A stretch of DNA of 64,000 bases from an uncultured Clostridium sp. (GTDB lineage Bacteria > Bacillota > Clostridia > Clostridiales > Clostridiaceae): positions 1-64,000 of the forward strand of contig CAIFEX010000011.1 of assembly GCA_903789665.1 (NCBI GenBank), read 5' to 3'. The notes under the pieces were generated by a model. It was not told the DNA's origin and did no database searches. It saw only the letters and a program-made list of their open reading frames with translations. How positions within the stretch are numbered: position 1 is the stretch's first letter; the number at the start of each line of letters is the position of its first letter. Of the stretch, positions 45,556 through 55,171 are shown piece by piece. The position numbers and the translations under genes were made by a program.

Positions 45556-47073
45556 ATGAATGCAATTCACCTGAGTGAACTTGATAATGTTGCTACAGCT
45601 TTAAAATCACTTAAAAAAGGTGATACTGCTCTTGGTGTAACCGTTCTTGAAGATATAGGCATAGGCCATAAATTTGCCACTGAGGACATTAAGAAAGGCG
45701 AGCCTGTCATTAAGTATGCTTCCCATATCGGTATTGCAAGTTGTGATATAAAAGCTGGTGAATGGGTACATGTACATAACATTGAAGGCGAACGTGGCAG
45801 AGGTGATATAGACAATGGTGTAAGAGACATTAGTCAGGATGTTCATAGTAAAGCCACTGTTGCTCAAAGCAATAAAGCATATAAACTTATGGGGTATAGA
45901 CGAAGCGACGGAAGCTTTGGATTTAGAAATCACATTCTGGTGATTCCTAGCGTACATTGTGCCAATAAAGTGGTTGAATGTATAGCCAATACTATAACGT
46001 ATGGTGACGGAGCAAAAAATGATGAAAGGGATGTGGTTTATGTTACCCACCAGCACGGATGTAGCGAGCTAAGTTATGATGCAAGACAAACCCAGGACGT
46101 TATTGTAGGAACTGGAGCCAACCCGAATGTATACGGCGTTTTGGTAGTAGGTCTTGGCTGTGAAGTTGTACAAGCAAAGGGTATTGCTGAAGGAATCAGG
46201 AAGATGGCGCCCTATAAAGATGTTGCATATTTTAATATTCAGGATGCCGGAGGAACTGGCAAGAGTATTGAAAAAGGAGTGAAAATAGTCCGAAAAATGC
46301 TTGCCGAATCACTGAAAGTGCAGAAAAGTGAAGGATCTTTGGCCGATGTAGTGCTTGGTACCGAGTGCGGGGGCAGCGATAGTTTTTCAGGTATTAGTGC
46401 CAACCCTAGCCTTGGTACAGCTTCCGATATAGTTATTCAGCATGGTGGCAGCGTAATACTGGCTGAAACGACAGAACTTATCGGTGCTGAACATATTCTA
46501 TCTAGTAGAGCGATAAATGATACCGTTAAAGCTTCTGTTCTTAGCACGATTAAGGGCTTTGAGGACACAGTAATAAAATCGCATGCTGATATACGCGGTG
46601 CTAATCCCAGCCCAGGAAATATTAAAGGTGGTTTAAGCAGTATTGAGGAAAAATCGTTGGGTTGTATCTATAAGGCAGGTAATCAGCCTGTTGTGGCAGT
46701 GAAACAGTACGCTAAGAAGATAACCGATAAGGGTCTTACCTTTATGAACACGCCAGGCAATGACATAGAACAGCTAAGCGGCATGGTTGCTGGCGGATGT
46801 AATATTTGTGTGTTTACAACCGGACGTGGAACCCCCACTGGAAGTGCTGTTACGCCGACTATCAAGCTGGCGTCAAACTCGGCTGTATTTGACAGTATGA
46901 ATGATTCCATAGATTTAAATGCGGGTACCGTGATTGAAGGTACAAAGGGCCGGCATGAAGTGGGCGAGGAGATCTTAGACTTTATTGTAGCGGTAAGTAA
47001 TGGGAAGCTGACCAAGGCTGAGATAAACAGACAAAATGATTTTTCAATTTGGCGGCTTGCTACAACTGTCTAA
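45556..47073 (+). CDS. UxaA-family sugar acid dehydratase
   Basis: 505 residues from the ATG at 45556, with AAGGAGGAA upstream. Residues about 15-95 form the SAF domain (DTALGVTVLEDIGIGHKFA); the rest is the altronate/galactarate dehydratase catalytic part with YVTHQHGCSELSYD, LGTECGGSD and TTGRGTPTGSAVTPTIKLA, including conserved Cys and His residues for an iron site. It likely dehydrates L-fuconate to the 2-keto-3-deoxy acid. The C. jejuni homologue, as I recall, is annotated as two reading frames (Cj0482/Cj0483); here it is a single intact gene. Confidence 0.82.
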   Translation: MNAIHLSELDNVATALKSLKKGDTALGVTVLEDIGIGHKFATEDIKKGEPVIKYASHIGIASCDIKAGEWVHVHNIEGERGRGDIDNGVRDISQDVHSKATVAQSNKAYKLMGYRRSDGSFGFRNHILVIPSVHCANKVVECIANTITYGDGAKNDERDVVYVTHQHGCSELSYDARQTQDVIVGTGANPNVYGVLVVGLGCEVVQAKGIAEGIRKMAPYKDVAYFNIQDAGGTGKSIEKGVKIVRKMLAESLKVQKSEGSLADVVLGTECGGSDSFSGISANPSLGTASDIVIQHGGSVILAETTELIGAEHILSSRAINDTVKASVLSTIKGFEDTVIKSHADIRGANPSPGNIKGGLSSIEEKSLGCIYKAGNQPVVAVKQYAKKITDKGLTFMNTPGNDIEQLSGMVAGGCNICVFTTGRGTPTGSAVTPTIKLASNSAVFDSMNDSIDLNAGTVIEGTKGRHEVGEEILDFIVAVSNGKLTKAEINRQNDFSIWRLATTV

Positions 47074-47178
47074 TAGATTGAGCAAGCTCGGAAACTAATT
47101 TCCAGATGATGTAAAAATATTGATTATGTTATTTTTGTGCAAAGAACTTTTATAGAAATATATTATTACTAAAAAGTA

Positions 47179-47203
47179 TTAAGTGGGTTCATAACACACT
47201 TAA
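47179..47203 (+). promoter_or_regulatory. Inverted repeat just before the SDR gene
   Basis: TTAAGTG and CACTTAA flank 11 bases, ending ten bases before the ribosome binding site AAGGAGG. It could be an operator or an mRNA hairpin within the 150-base gap after the dehydratase gene. Confidence 0.4.
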
Positions 47204-47226
47204 ATTATATAAGGAGGTCCAAGGAC

Positions 47227-48006
47227 ATGAATTTACAATTGAATGAAAAGGTTATTTTTGTAACAGGTGGCGGAAAAGGTATAGGAAGCGGTATTACACT
47301 TGCTCTGGCAAGAGAAGGGGCGATTCCTATTGTGCTTTCTCGTTCAGCGATTTTACCTGAATTTAAAGAAAAGCTAGAAGCATTAACAGACGATTATGAA
47401 TTTATTCAAATTGATCTTAACGAAACTGATAAAATTCAACCTATTGTTGATGACGTTGTAAAACGGAGGGGATCTATTTACGGCATAGTCAATAATGCTG
47501 GGACTAATGATAATAAGGATTTAGAAACAACTTCCTGGCAGGATTTTGAAAAAAGTCTTCATGGAAATCTAACACATTACTATGCACTTGTTCATTCTGC
47601 AGTTCAGTATCTTAAAGATAGCCATGGGTGCATTTTGAATATTTCTTCAAAAACAGCTCTTACCGGACAGGGTAAGACCAGCGCCTATGCTGCTGCCAAA
47701 GGGGCAATTTTAGCTCTGACACGTGAATGGGCAGCTGCTTTAGCAAAGGATCATGTACGAAGCAATGCCATTGTAGTCAGCGAATGCTGGACTCCGCTAT
47801 ATCAAAACTGGATTAAATCTTTTGACGATCCCAAAGCAAGGATAAAGGTTATTACGGATAAAATTCCCTTTGAACATCGCTTTACATCGATTGAAGAGAT
47901 TGCTGATACGGCAGTATTCCTGCTTTCGCCACTTTCATCGCACACTACGGCTCAGTGGGCAGTTGTGGATGGCGGTTACATTCATCTTGACAGAGCATTA
48001 AACTAA
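47227..48006 (+). CDS. SDR-family sugar dehydrogenase (L-fucose dehydrogenase-like)
   Basis: 259 residues, classical short-chain dehydrogenase. Cofactor loop TGGGKGIGSG (about 13-22), NNAG at about 88, Ser in NISSKTAL and the YAAAK catalytic pair near residue 155. It should oxidise L-fucose (or a stereochemical relative such as D-arabinose) to its lactone with NAD(P)+, as FucX (Cj0485) does. Ribosome binding site AAGGAGG. Confidence 0.82.
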   Translation: MNLQLNEKVIFVTGGGKGIGSGITLALAREGAIPIVLSRSAILPEFKEKLEALTDDYEFIQIDLNETDKIQPIVDDVVKRRGSIYGIVNNAGTNDNKDLETTSWQDFEKSLHGNLTHYYALVHSAVQYLKDSHGCILNISSKTALTGQGKTSAYAAAKGAILALTREWAAALAKDHVRSNAIVVSECWTPLYQNWIKSFDDPKARIKVITDKIPFEHRFTSIEEIADTAVFLLSPLSSHTTAQWAVVDGGYIHLDRALN

Positions 48007-48024
48007 GTAATGGGGGGAGAAAAA

Positions 48025-49287
48025 ATGGGGAATAAGAATAATAATAGCAGAAATATTAAAATTGCTTTTGCTCTGGTTACCGGACTATTCTTTCTTTGGG
48101 GCTTAAGCTATGGCCTGCTTGACGTTATGAATAAAAACTTTCAAAACCAGTTAGGTATTACCAAAGCAACATCAGGTCTGGTGCAGGCAGCTTATTTTGG
48201 TGGATATTTTATAATCGCTACACCAGCTTCACTTATAGCTAGACATTATGGTTATAAAGGTGGAATTATCATGGGACTTTTCCTGTATGCAGTTGGGGCT
48301 CTACTCATTGTTCCGGCAAGCAATGCTCATAGCTTTACTATATTTTTAGGAGCATTTTTTGTTATTGCCTGTGGTCTTGGCAGCCTGGAAACAAATGCCA
48401 ACCCCTACATTACCAAGCTTGGTGATGATGAAAACGCAGCATTTCGTATTAATGTTGCCCAAAGTTTTAATGGTGTGGGTCAATTTTTAGGACCCATCAT
48501 TGGTGGTAGCTTGTTTTTGTCTATCACAACAAGTAATAATATAAGTAAAAATATGCATAACGTTCAGAAGGTTTATATTTTTATTGCTGCAATTGTTGCA
48601 TGTATGCTCTTCATATTTCTAGTAGCTAAATTGCCTGAAGGATCTGAAGTTTCAGGTGAAGATACCTCTGTGGAAGGCAAGGGGACTTATAGCGAGTTGC
48701 TTAAATATAAGCATTTTAAACTTGGTACATTGGCACAATGTTTATACATATGTGCACAGGTTGGTGCTGGAGCATTTTTTATTAATTACAGTGTTGAGCA
48801 CTGGTCAGGACTCTCAGATAGCAAAGCTGCATATTTTTATAGTATTGCATTAGTTGCATTCATGGTCGGAAGAATTATAACAACTCCGTTAATGAAGAAG
48901 TTCAGTGCCAGTAAAATTCTTGGTATTTATTCTACATTCAACGTGATGCTGATGATTTTCTTAAACTTTGCAACAGGCAGCTTGAGTATATTTTTACTAA
49001 TCGCGTCCTTCTTCTTTATGTCTATTAGCTTCCCGACAATTTTTGCTTTAAGTGTTGTAAAAATTCCTGAGAATCTTGTTAAAACAGCTTCTAGTATCCT
49101 TACTATGAGTCTAATTGGCGGAGCAATTATGCCATTTTTAATGGGTCGTGTTGCCGATAACTTTGGGACAGCTGCCGCTTATCTGCTTATTTTACCTTGC
49201 TTTTTATATGTTGCGTGGTTTGGATTTAAAGGCTGTAAAGTTGAAGAAGGCTGTAAAATTGAAAAAGGAGGTATAAAGAATGCTTGA
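48025..49287 (+). CDS. fucP: FucP-like MFS sugar:proton symporter
   Basis: 420 residues from the ATG at 48025, six bases after GGGGGGAG; an upstream ATG at 48010 sits before that site. Twelve membrane segments. FFLWGLSYGLLDVMNKNFQ at the first helix and LGSLETNANPYITKLGD are FucP family blocks. It imports the sugar for the cluster. It overlaps the next gene by eight bases. Confidence 0.85.
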   Translation: MGNKNNNSRNIKIAFALVTGLFFLWGLSYGLLDVMNKNFQNQLGITKATSGLVQAAYFGGYFIIATPASLIARHYGYKGGIIMGLFLYAVGALLIVPASNAHSFTIFLGAFFVIACGLGSLETNANPYITKLGDDENAAFRINVAQSFNGVGQFLGPIIGGSLFLSITTSNNISKNMHNVQKVYIFIAAIVACMLFIFLVAKLPEGSEVSGEDTSVEGKGTYSELLKYKHFKLGTLAQCLYICAQVGAGAFFINYSVEHWSGLSDSKAAYFYSIALVAFMVGRIITTPLMKKFSASKILGIYSTFNVMLMIFLNFATGSLSIFLLIASFFFMSISFPTIFALSVVKIPENLVKTASSILTMSLIGGAIMPFLMGRVADNFGTAAAYLLILPCFLYVAWFGFKGCKVEEGCKIEKGGIKNA

Positions 49288-50386
49288 AGTAGTCGATAGT
49301 CACTTTCATATTTTCGATTTAAACGTATTAAATCTTCCCTGGTTGAATTCATGCGCTGACATTAACAGAAGCTTTAGCATTGATGATTTGTGTAAAGCTT
49401 ATGGTAAATATGACCTTGATTTTAAGGGAGGAGTTTACGTTGAGGTTGACTGTGATAATGCTGCTAAGGAGGATGAGTATATTTTTAATCTGCGTAGTCC
49501 TAAGATTTTAGCCAAAATTATGCGTGCACCGTATTTATGTGCTCACATGCGGCTTCCTCTAGGTATCGCCGGCGTTAGAGAACCGCTTCATGTTGAAACG
49601 TCGCCTCGCGGTAGATGCTTAGAACGAAGTTTTATTGAAGGGCTTGAAGTTTTGGCGGATAATGATATGATTTTTGAGAGCTGCAATAGAGTGGAAGAAC
49701 TTGAAGATATGTACAATGCAGTTTCCCAGGTTCCACAGGCCAAGGTTGTAATTGATCACTGCGGTAATGTAACCGAGCTGACTGGCAATTACAAACAGGC
49801 AATGAGAAAGCTTGCAAAATTGCCTAATGTGTACTGCAAGGTTTCTGGGTTTCCTACAAAAGACAAAGCTTTTGTAAAACATCTGCTTGACTTTTTGACG
49901 GGTGAATTTGATTCTTCTAAACTTATGTATGCTTCAAATTTCCCAGTTGTTGAATTGTACTCATCATTTGATGAACATTTGAATGCAGTAAGGGAATATT
50001 TTGGTGATGATGCCGACTTTTTTAGTAAAAATGCCAAGAAACTTTATAAAATAAACACGCCGCAGACTTTTGCGAGTGTTATTAGACTTCGCCCTGAAAA
50101 GGCAAAGTACTATAAAAAGCTGCATGCTAATCCGTTTCCTAATGTAAATAAGAAGATAAGAGAATGCGGTATCACCAAATATAAAATTTTTAACCGTGAT
50201 GATTTGCTCTTTTCTATTATGGAGTACTGTGGTGATGATTTCGAATATGATATGGCAAAGATGGCACAGGACCCTGAAACTCAGAGATGGTGGAAGGAAA
50301 CCGATCCATGCCAAATGCGCATAGACGGAGCTTTTAAACATGAGTGGTGGGCTGATATGAAGCTCGTGTATGATCTCAATAAATAA
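49280..50386 (+). CDS. Fusion: amidohydrolase sugar lactonase plus RhaM/FucU-type mutarotase
   Basis: 368 residues with two domains. Residues 1-255 form an amidohydrolase_2 domain (VVDSHFHIFDLN with the HxH metal pair, VVIDHCGN, MYASNFPV), expected to open the sugar lactone as Cj0487 does. Residues about 262-368 match the L-rhamnose mutarotase fold: KAKYYKKLHANPFPNVNKKI aligns with EEYQRRHNPIWPELEAVL of RhaM including its Tyr and His, then ITKYKIF and TQRWWKETDPCQM align with NYAIYL and CQRWWKYM. In C. jejuni these are separate genes. The frame is open throughout and the ribosome binding site is AAAGGAGG. Confidence 0.82.
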   Translation: MLEVVDSHFHIFDLNVLNLPWLNSCADINRSFSIDDLCKAYGKYDLDFKGGVYVEVDCDNAAKEDEYIFNLRSPKILAKIMRAPYLCAHMRLPLGIAGVREPLHVETSPRGRCLERSFIEGLEVLADNDMIFESCNRVEELEDMYNAVSQVPQAKVVIDHCGNVTELTGNYKQAMRKLAKLPNVYCKVSGFPTKDKAFVKHLLDFLTGEFDSSKLMYASNFPVVELYSSFDEHLNAVREYFGDDADFFSKNAKKLYKINTPQTFASVIRLRPEKAKYYKKLHANPFPNVNKKIRECGITKYKIFNRDDLLFSIMEYCGDDFEYDMAKMAQDPETQRWWKETDPCQMRIDGAFKHEWWADMKLVYDLNK

Positions 50387-50426
50387 ACAGATTTAATAAA
50401 ATATATTATAAAAGGAGATTTTTTTG

Positions 50427-51581
50427 ATGTCACATAGAATGATATTAAATGAAACTAGTTATATAGGAGCAGGAGCAATTGAGAATATAGTTACAGAAGT
50501 TAAAATCAGAGGTTATAAAAAGGCATTGATAATAACTGATAAAGATTTAATAAAATTTAATGTAGTTAGTAAAGTAACAGATATTTTGGACCAAAACAAC
50601 TTGGATTATGAGATTTTTGATAATGTAAAAGCTAATCCTACTATAAATGTGGTAAAGAGCGGTATAGAAAAATTTAAAAGAATAGCTGCAGACTATTTAA
50701 TAGCAATAGGTGGGGGGTCATCAATTGATACTGCAAAAGCTATTGGAATAATTATTAGAAATCCCGAATTCTCAGACGTAAGAAGCCTTGAGGGAGCGGT
50801 TATGACTAAAAATAAGAGTGTGGATATTATAGCAGTTCCGACTACAGCAGGAACTGCAGCAGAAGTTACAATTAACTATGTAATTACTGATGAAGAAAAG
50901 AAACGTAAATTTGTTTGCGTTGATCCACATGATATTCCAGCAGTAGCAATTATTGATTCAAAAATGATGTCGTCAATGCCAAAAGGCTTAACGGCAGCTA
51001 CCGGTATGGATGCATTAACTCATGCAATTGAAGGTTATACTACAAAAGGGGCATGGGAGTTAACTGATGCTATACATTTAAAGGCTATAGAGATTATTTC
51101 ACGTTCGCTTAGAAGTGCAGTAAATAATGAACCAAAGGGCAGAGAAGGTATGGCACTTGGACAGTATGTAGCAGGAATGGGTTTTAGTAATGTAGGTCTT
51201 GGAGTTGTTCATGGAATGGCACATCCACTTGGAGCTTTTTATGATACTCCACATGGGATTGCGAATGCAGTACTTTTACCATATGTTATGGAATATAATG
51301 CTTGTGCTACCGGAGAAAAGTACAGAGAAATAGCTCGTGCAATGGGAGTTAAGGGAGTAGACAATATGACTCAAGATGAATATAGAAAAGCTGCTATTGA
51401 TGCAGTTAAGAAACTTTCAGAAGATGTTGGGATCCCCAAGTCATTAAAAACAATTGGAGTTAAGGAAGAAGATTTAGAAGCTCTTTCAGAATCAGCTATG
51501 GCAGATGCTTGTACTCCTGGAAATCCGAGAGACACTAGTGTAAAAGATATATTAGCAATCTATGAAAAGGCTTTTAAATAA
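50427..51581 (+). CDS. fucO: Lactaldehyde reductase (1,2-propanediol oxidoreductase)
   Basis: 384 residues, an iron-dependent group III alcohol dehydrogenase with very high visible similarity to E. coli FucO: RMILNET near the start, VPTTAGTAAEVTINYVITDE, KFVCVDPHDIP and GMGFSNVGLG...VHGMAHPLGAF. The metal ligands are the Asp and His of MDALTHAIEGY and the two His of VHGMAHPLGAFYDTPHG. It reduces L-lactaldehyde to propane-1,2-diol, re-oxidising NADH. Ribosome binding site AAAGGAGA. Last structural gene. Confidence 0.95.
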   Translation: MSHRMILNETSYIGAGAIENIVTEVKIRGYKKALIITDKDLIKFNVVSKVTDILDQNNLDYEIFDNVKANPTINVVKSGIEKFKRIAADYLIAIGGGSSIDTAKAIGIIIRNPEFSDVRSLEGAVMTKNKSVDIIAVPTTAGTAAEVTINYVITDEEKKRKFVCVDPHDIPAVAIIDSKMMSSMPKGLTAATGMDALTHAIEGYTTKGAWELTDAIHLKAIEIISRSLRSAVNNEPKGREGMALGQYVAGMGFSNVGLGVVHGMAHPLGAFYDTPHGIANAVLLPYVMEYNACATGEKYREIARAMGVKGVDNMTQDEYRKAAIDAVKKLSEDVGIPKSLKTIGVKEEDLEALSESAMADACTPGNPRDTSVKDILAIYEKAFK

Positions 51582-51638
51582 TATATAATTTATCATTTTA
51601 TGACTTTGGTTTGTCTATAAATTATGAATATATATTTG

Positions 51639-51674
51639 AAAATTAGTATGGAAGTTTATTTCTATACTAATTTT
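51639..51674 (+). terminator. Terminator of the fucose-type operon
   Basis: AAAATTAGTATGGA pairs with TCTATACTAATTTT (one G-U pair) followed by ACTTTT. Confidence 0.75.
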
Positions 51675-51841
51675 ACTTTTAAGAAAAATATTAATGTTGA
51701 GTAGATGTTAACATACATTTCAAACTGAGCTTGCTTACCAAGCAGAATAAATGGATTTAAAGAAGTTACTAATGATATCCTTTGCAGCTTATAGTGTATA
51801 ATTTAATAGAGTACTAATATTAATCAGGTGGTGAATTTAAT

Positions 51842-53629
51842 ATGAATGATAATATATTATTGGTTGCACCTTATCACGGACTTGAAATTCTGGCTAAAGA
51901 GTTCAATAAGAGATATAAAGTCAAATTATCTGTAATAGAAGGAAACATGAATCAGGGTATTGATGAAGTGAACTATGCTGTGAAAAACGGGATAAGGATT
52001 GTACTCAGCAGATGGGGTACATCGAACTATTTGAAAAATAAAGTTGATGTGCCGGTAATTGACGTGTCTGCAACACCTGTTGATGTACTAAAGGCTATTA
52101 ACAAGATAATCATTGAAGGTTACAAGAAAATCGCTATCGTCAATGTATCAAATATCTTTGGAAAAAGTGAAAAACAGTACCTTCATAAAATTTTGGGTAT
52201 AAATTTACAATTTTCAGTATGCCATGGAGAAAATGATGTCAGAATGAAAGTGAAATACCTTGCAGAGGAAGAGCACATCGATGCTATAATCGGTGATGTT
52301 ACAGCAGTGCATGAAGCCAGAAGAATTGGAATACACGCAGAATTGATTGAGTCCGGGGAAGGATCTATTGTAAATGCATTGTCATTATGTACAAATATAC
52401 TAAACTATGATTTTGTTATTAGATATAAAAATGAACAGATAAAAATTCTGTTGAACAGGATGGAAGAGGGAGTTGCCCTTTCAGACAAAACTGGTAATTT
52501 ATTGTTTAATTCCAGTATAGAAAGATTGTTTAGATATTATAATACAGATGTTACCCAAGAAAATCTATATAAAATTTTAAATGGCAGTAAATATGAAAAA
52601 ATTCCAGTAAATGTTGATAAAAAATATGTTGGAAGTGTACTTTTAATAAATCAAAAAAGTACCAATGCGGTGCCTAAGGCGGATTCAGAATTCAGAGCCA
52701 AGTATAAATTTACCGATATAGTGGGTCAGGATGATGTAAAAATAAAAGCGGCTAAATTTGCAAAATCGAATGAAACAGTGATCATTTATGGAGAAACTGG
52801 TACGGGAAAAGAATTATTTGCTCAAAGTATTCATAATGAAAGCAGTAGATCCAATGGGCCCTTTATAGCTGTTAATTGTGCATCTTTAAGTGAATCATTA
52901 ATTGAAAGTGAACTTTTTGGATATGAGGATGGTGCATTTACTGGAGCTGCAAGAGGAGGCAAAAAAGGTATATTTGAATTGGCCGATGGAGGTACGTTAT
53001 TTTTAGATGAAATTGGAGAAATTCCCTTGAATTTTCAGGCAAAACTTTTAAGAGTGCTTCAAGAAAACGAAATCAGAAGAGTTGGAGGAAGCAGGAAGAT
53101 TCCAGTGAATGTGCGTATTATATGTGCAACAAATAAGAATTTGAAAGAAGAATGTAAAAAGAATAATTTTAGGTATGATTTGTATTATAGAATAAATGTC
53201 CTTGAATTGAAACTACAGCCTCTCAGATTTAGAAAGAAAGATATAATATCTCTTTTTAAAAATTTTATATATAAGCAGTGTATTTCCGAAAATAAAAAAC
53301 TGAAGTGGAAAAGTGACGATATATTTGAACCTCTTCTAAAGTATAATTGGTATGGAAATATAAGGGAACTAGAAAACTTTGCCAAGTTCGTTGTGGCCTG
53401 TTCGGAAAAGGATGAACTAAATGAAAATTTTATTCTTAATATGCTTGAATCAAGAAATTTGGAAGACAATGATGAAATAAGTATTAAATTTTCTTATGAT
53501 TTAAAAGAAATGGAAAGTGAAATGTTCAATACTTTATTAGACAGATACAATGGCAATAAGGAAAATTTGTGCAGAGATTTTAACATTAGCAAGACAACCC
53601 TTTGGAGAAAATTAAATTTTGTACAATGA
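51842..53629 (+). CDS. PrpR-N-type sigma-54-dependent activator
   Basis: 595 residues. Residues 1-195 are a PrpR_N sensor domain ([30 protein letters not shown]), about 290-520 the AAA+ core with Walker A GETGTGKE and the sigma-54 contact loop GAFTGA, and the C-terminus a Fis-type HTH ([17 protein letters not shown]). Members sense small acids or phosphorylated sugars and activate sigma-54 promoters. Its own gene has an ordinary-looking TATAAT region. The sigma-54 promoter at 44528 is its likely target. Confidence 0.9.
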   Translation: MNDNILLVAPYHGLEILAKEFNKRYKVKLSVIEGNMNQGIDEVNYAVKNGIRIVLSRWGTSNYLKNKVDVPVIDVSATPVDVLKAINKIIIEGYKKIAIVNVSNIFGKSEKQYLHKILGINLQFSVCHGENDVRMKVKYLAEEEHIDAIIGDVTAVHEARRIGIHAELIESGEGSIVNALSLCTNILNYDFVIRYKNEQIKILLNRMEEGVALSDKTGNLLFNSSIERLFRYYNTDVTQENLYKILNGSKYEKIPVNVDKKYVGSVLLINQKSTNAVPKADSEFRAKYKFTDIVGQDDVKIKAAKFAKSNETVIIYGETGTGKELFAQSIHNESSRSNGPFIAVNCASLSESLIESELFGYEDGAFTGAARGGKKGIFELADGGTLFLDEIGEIPLNFQAKLLRVLQENEIRRVGGSRKIPVNVRIICATNKNLKEECKKNNFRYDLYYRINVLELKLQPLRFRKKDIISLFKNFIYKQCISENKKLKWKSDDIFEPLLKYNWYGNIRELENFAKFVVACSEKDELNENFILNMLESRNLEDNDEISIKFSYDLKEMESEMFNTLLDRYNGNKENLCRDFNISKTTLWRKLNFVQ

Positions 53630-53708
53630 TAGTGAAAATGGTATTGCCAGTTATAAAAAAGAAGGAGAAGATGTTATTCAAGTAAATGTATTATTAAGAA
53701 ATGTATTA

Positions 53709-53742
53709 AAGGTACTCTAAAATTATAACCCTAGAGTACCTT
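53709..53742. terminator. Hairpin between the activator and the hydrolase gene
   Basis: AAGGTACTCTA pairs perfectly with TAGAGTACCTT between convergent genes. T-runs are weak; it fits the minus strand somewhat better. Confidence 0.6.
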
Positions 53743-53828
53743 CGGCATATAAAGATTACTGTTTTTGCAATTGAGTTAGAATGTTGGATATGTTGCTGCT
53801 GTGACAGAACAAGTTAAAGTTTTGCCTT

Positions 53829-55031
53829 TCATGGATTGATAGTTTTCTTCAAGCACTCATCAATCCATGAAAGAATCCGTTCATTTCCTAACAATTTTGC
53901 TCCGCACTGACCGTGAAGACCAGCACCTTCTTCAGAAGTGAAAAGCATAAATCGTTTTGGACAAGTAAGTGCTTTGTAAAGCTGTTTTGCTTGACCCATA
54001 AACATGTGTTCTTCTTCACCATCAACTACAAGGGTTGGACATTGAATTTTAGAAGCAGTGCTTTCCATATTAAAATCTTTCATTTTTAGAACAAGTTTCG
54101 ACAAGGTATCTACACCAAAAACGAACATGCCATTTTGAATGCCCCATTTAAACATCGGGTTAGTTTTCTCCACTTCTTCTTGAAGCTGATCACATTGATT
54201 AGGGTTGTTAAGAGCTAAGTCTAAAAATTTTTTCCAATTTGGTAAAGCATTTAAAAAGTTATAAATTCCACCATTGGCTACACATATAGCAAGCCGATGC
54301 TCAAAAGCTGCTGCACGCGGTGCTAAATAACCACCTAAGCTTTGACCCCATAAAACAATTTTATGCGGATTGATTCCGTCAAGCGTTAAAACAAAATTAA
54401 CCACGGGTGTGACTACTTTTTCATAATCATAGCGAAAATATAAATGCTGGTGGCGTAATGCTTCGCCCTGACCAGGTCCTTCAAAAGCCAGACAGTTCAT
54501 TCCATGTTCCAAAGCCGCCATAGCCAATCCGTAAAACTCTTCTTTTGTGCCATCATAGCCTGTCATTAAAATGAGAACAGGTCTTGGTTCAGATGTTTCT
54601 TCGCACTTGTAATAGTGGCCTGGCAAAGTTGTTCCTTCATAAGGAATTTTAACTTTTTCAATAATTGGTTGGTTATATTTCATAACTTGATTAAAGCAAG
54701 ACAAACCTAAATCTGTTAATTTAAGAGCCCGGGGATCATTGCGGTTTTCATGTAAGAAAAATTCAGCAGATCGGTAATAATTATAAGTGCGTAAATATGT
54801 TTTGCGTGCACTTACAAAGTGGCCTTTTACCGCGTAGTCATGAGCAATACCATGTAATCTTTGAGCAGTTTTCATCCACTCCTGATACCAGCTATTATAA
54901 TCTCCATCAACAATTCTTTCTGAGGTTGTAATAATTTCACCTATATCTGCCATGCCACTGGTTGCAGCACTAAATAATCTTAATGTTTCAAATTCAAATT
55001 GACTATTTTTAAATAATAAATTTTTCATCAT
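53829..55031 (-). CDS. Alpha/beta hydrolase (FrsA/DUF1100-like)
   Basis: 400 residues from the ATG at 55031, with GAAGGGAAG upstream. An N-terminal helical cap of about 150 residues precedes the hydrolase core: LILMTGYDGTKEE, nucleophile Ser in LWGQSLGGYLAPRA, Asp in LVVDGEEEHMF and His in GAGLHGQCGAKLL. The cap-plus-core plan is that of 2,6-dihydropseudooxynicotine hydrolase and FrsA-type proteins. Cytoplasmic. It is divergent from a TetR gene that probably represses it. Confidence 0.82.
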   Translation of the reverse strand: MMKNLLFKNSQFEFETLRLFSAATSGMADIGEIITTSERIVDGDYNSWYQEWMKTAQRLHGIAHDYAVKGHFVSARKTYLRTYNYYRSAEFFLHENRNDPRALKLTDLGLSCFNQVMKYNQPIIEKVKIPYEGTTLPGHYYKCEETSEPRPVLILMTGYDGTKEEFYGLAMAALEHGMNCLAFEGPGQGEALRHQHLYFRYDYEKVVTPVVNFVLTLDGINPHKIVLWGQSLGGYLAPRAAAFEHRLAICVANGGIYNFLNALPNWKKFLDLALNNPNQCDQLQEEVEKTNPMFKWGIQNGMFVFGVDTLSKLVLKMKDFNMESTASKIQCPTLVVDGEEEHMFMGQAKQLYKALTCPKRFMLFTSEEGAGLHGQCGAKLLGNERILSWIDECLKKTINP

Positions 55032-55124
55032 GGATCTTCCCTTCAATGATATTTTCACAAATGTGATTCTTTTTTTAATATGTTATATAATCTTAGTATA
55101 AAATTAGTACCGCATTGTATCAAT

Positions 55125-55146
55125 CAACAATGAAGGTAGATTGTTG
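55125..55146. promoter_or_regulatory. Candidate TetR operator
   Basis: CAACAAT (55125-55131) and ATTGTTG (55140-55146) form a perfect 7-base inverted repeat around eight bases, in the divergent gap between the hydrolase and TetR genes. Confidence 0.5.
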
Positions 55147-55171
55147 CATTTGAAAAAAGGAGTTGAACAAA

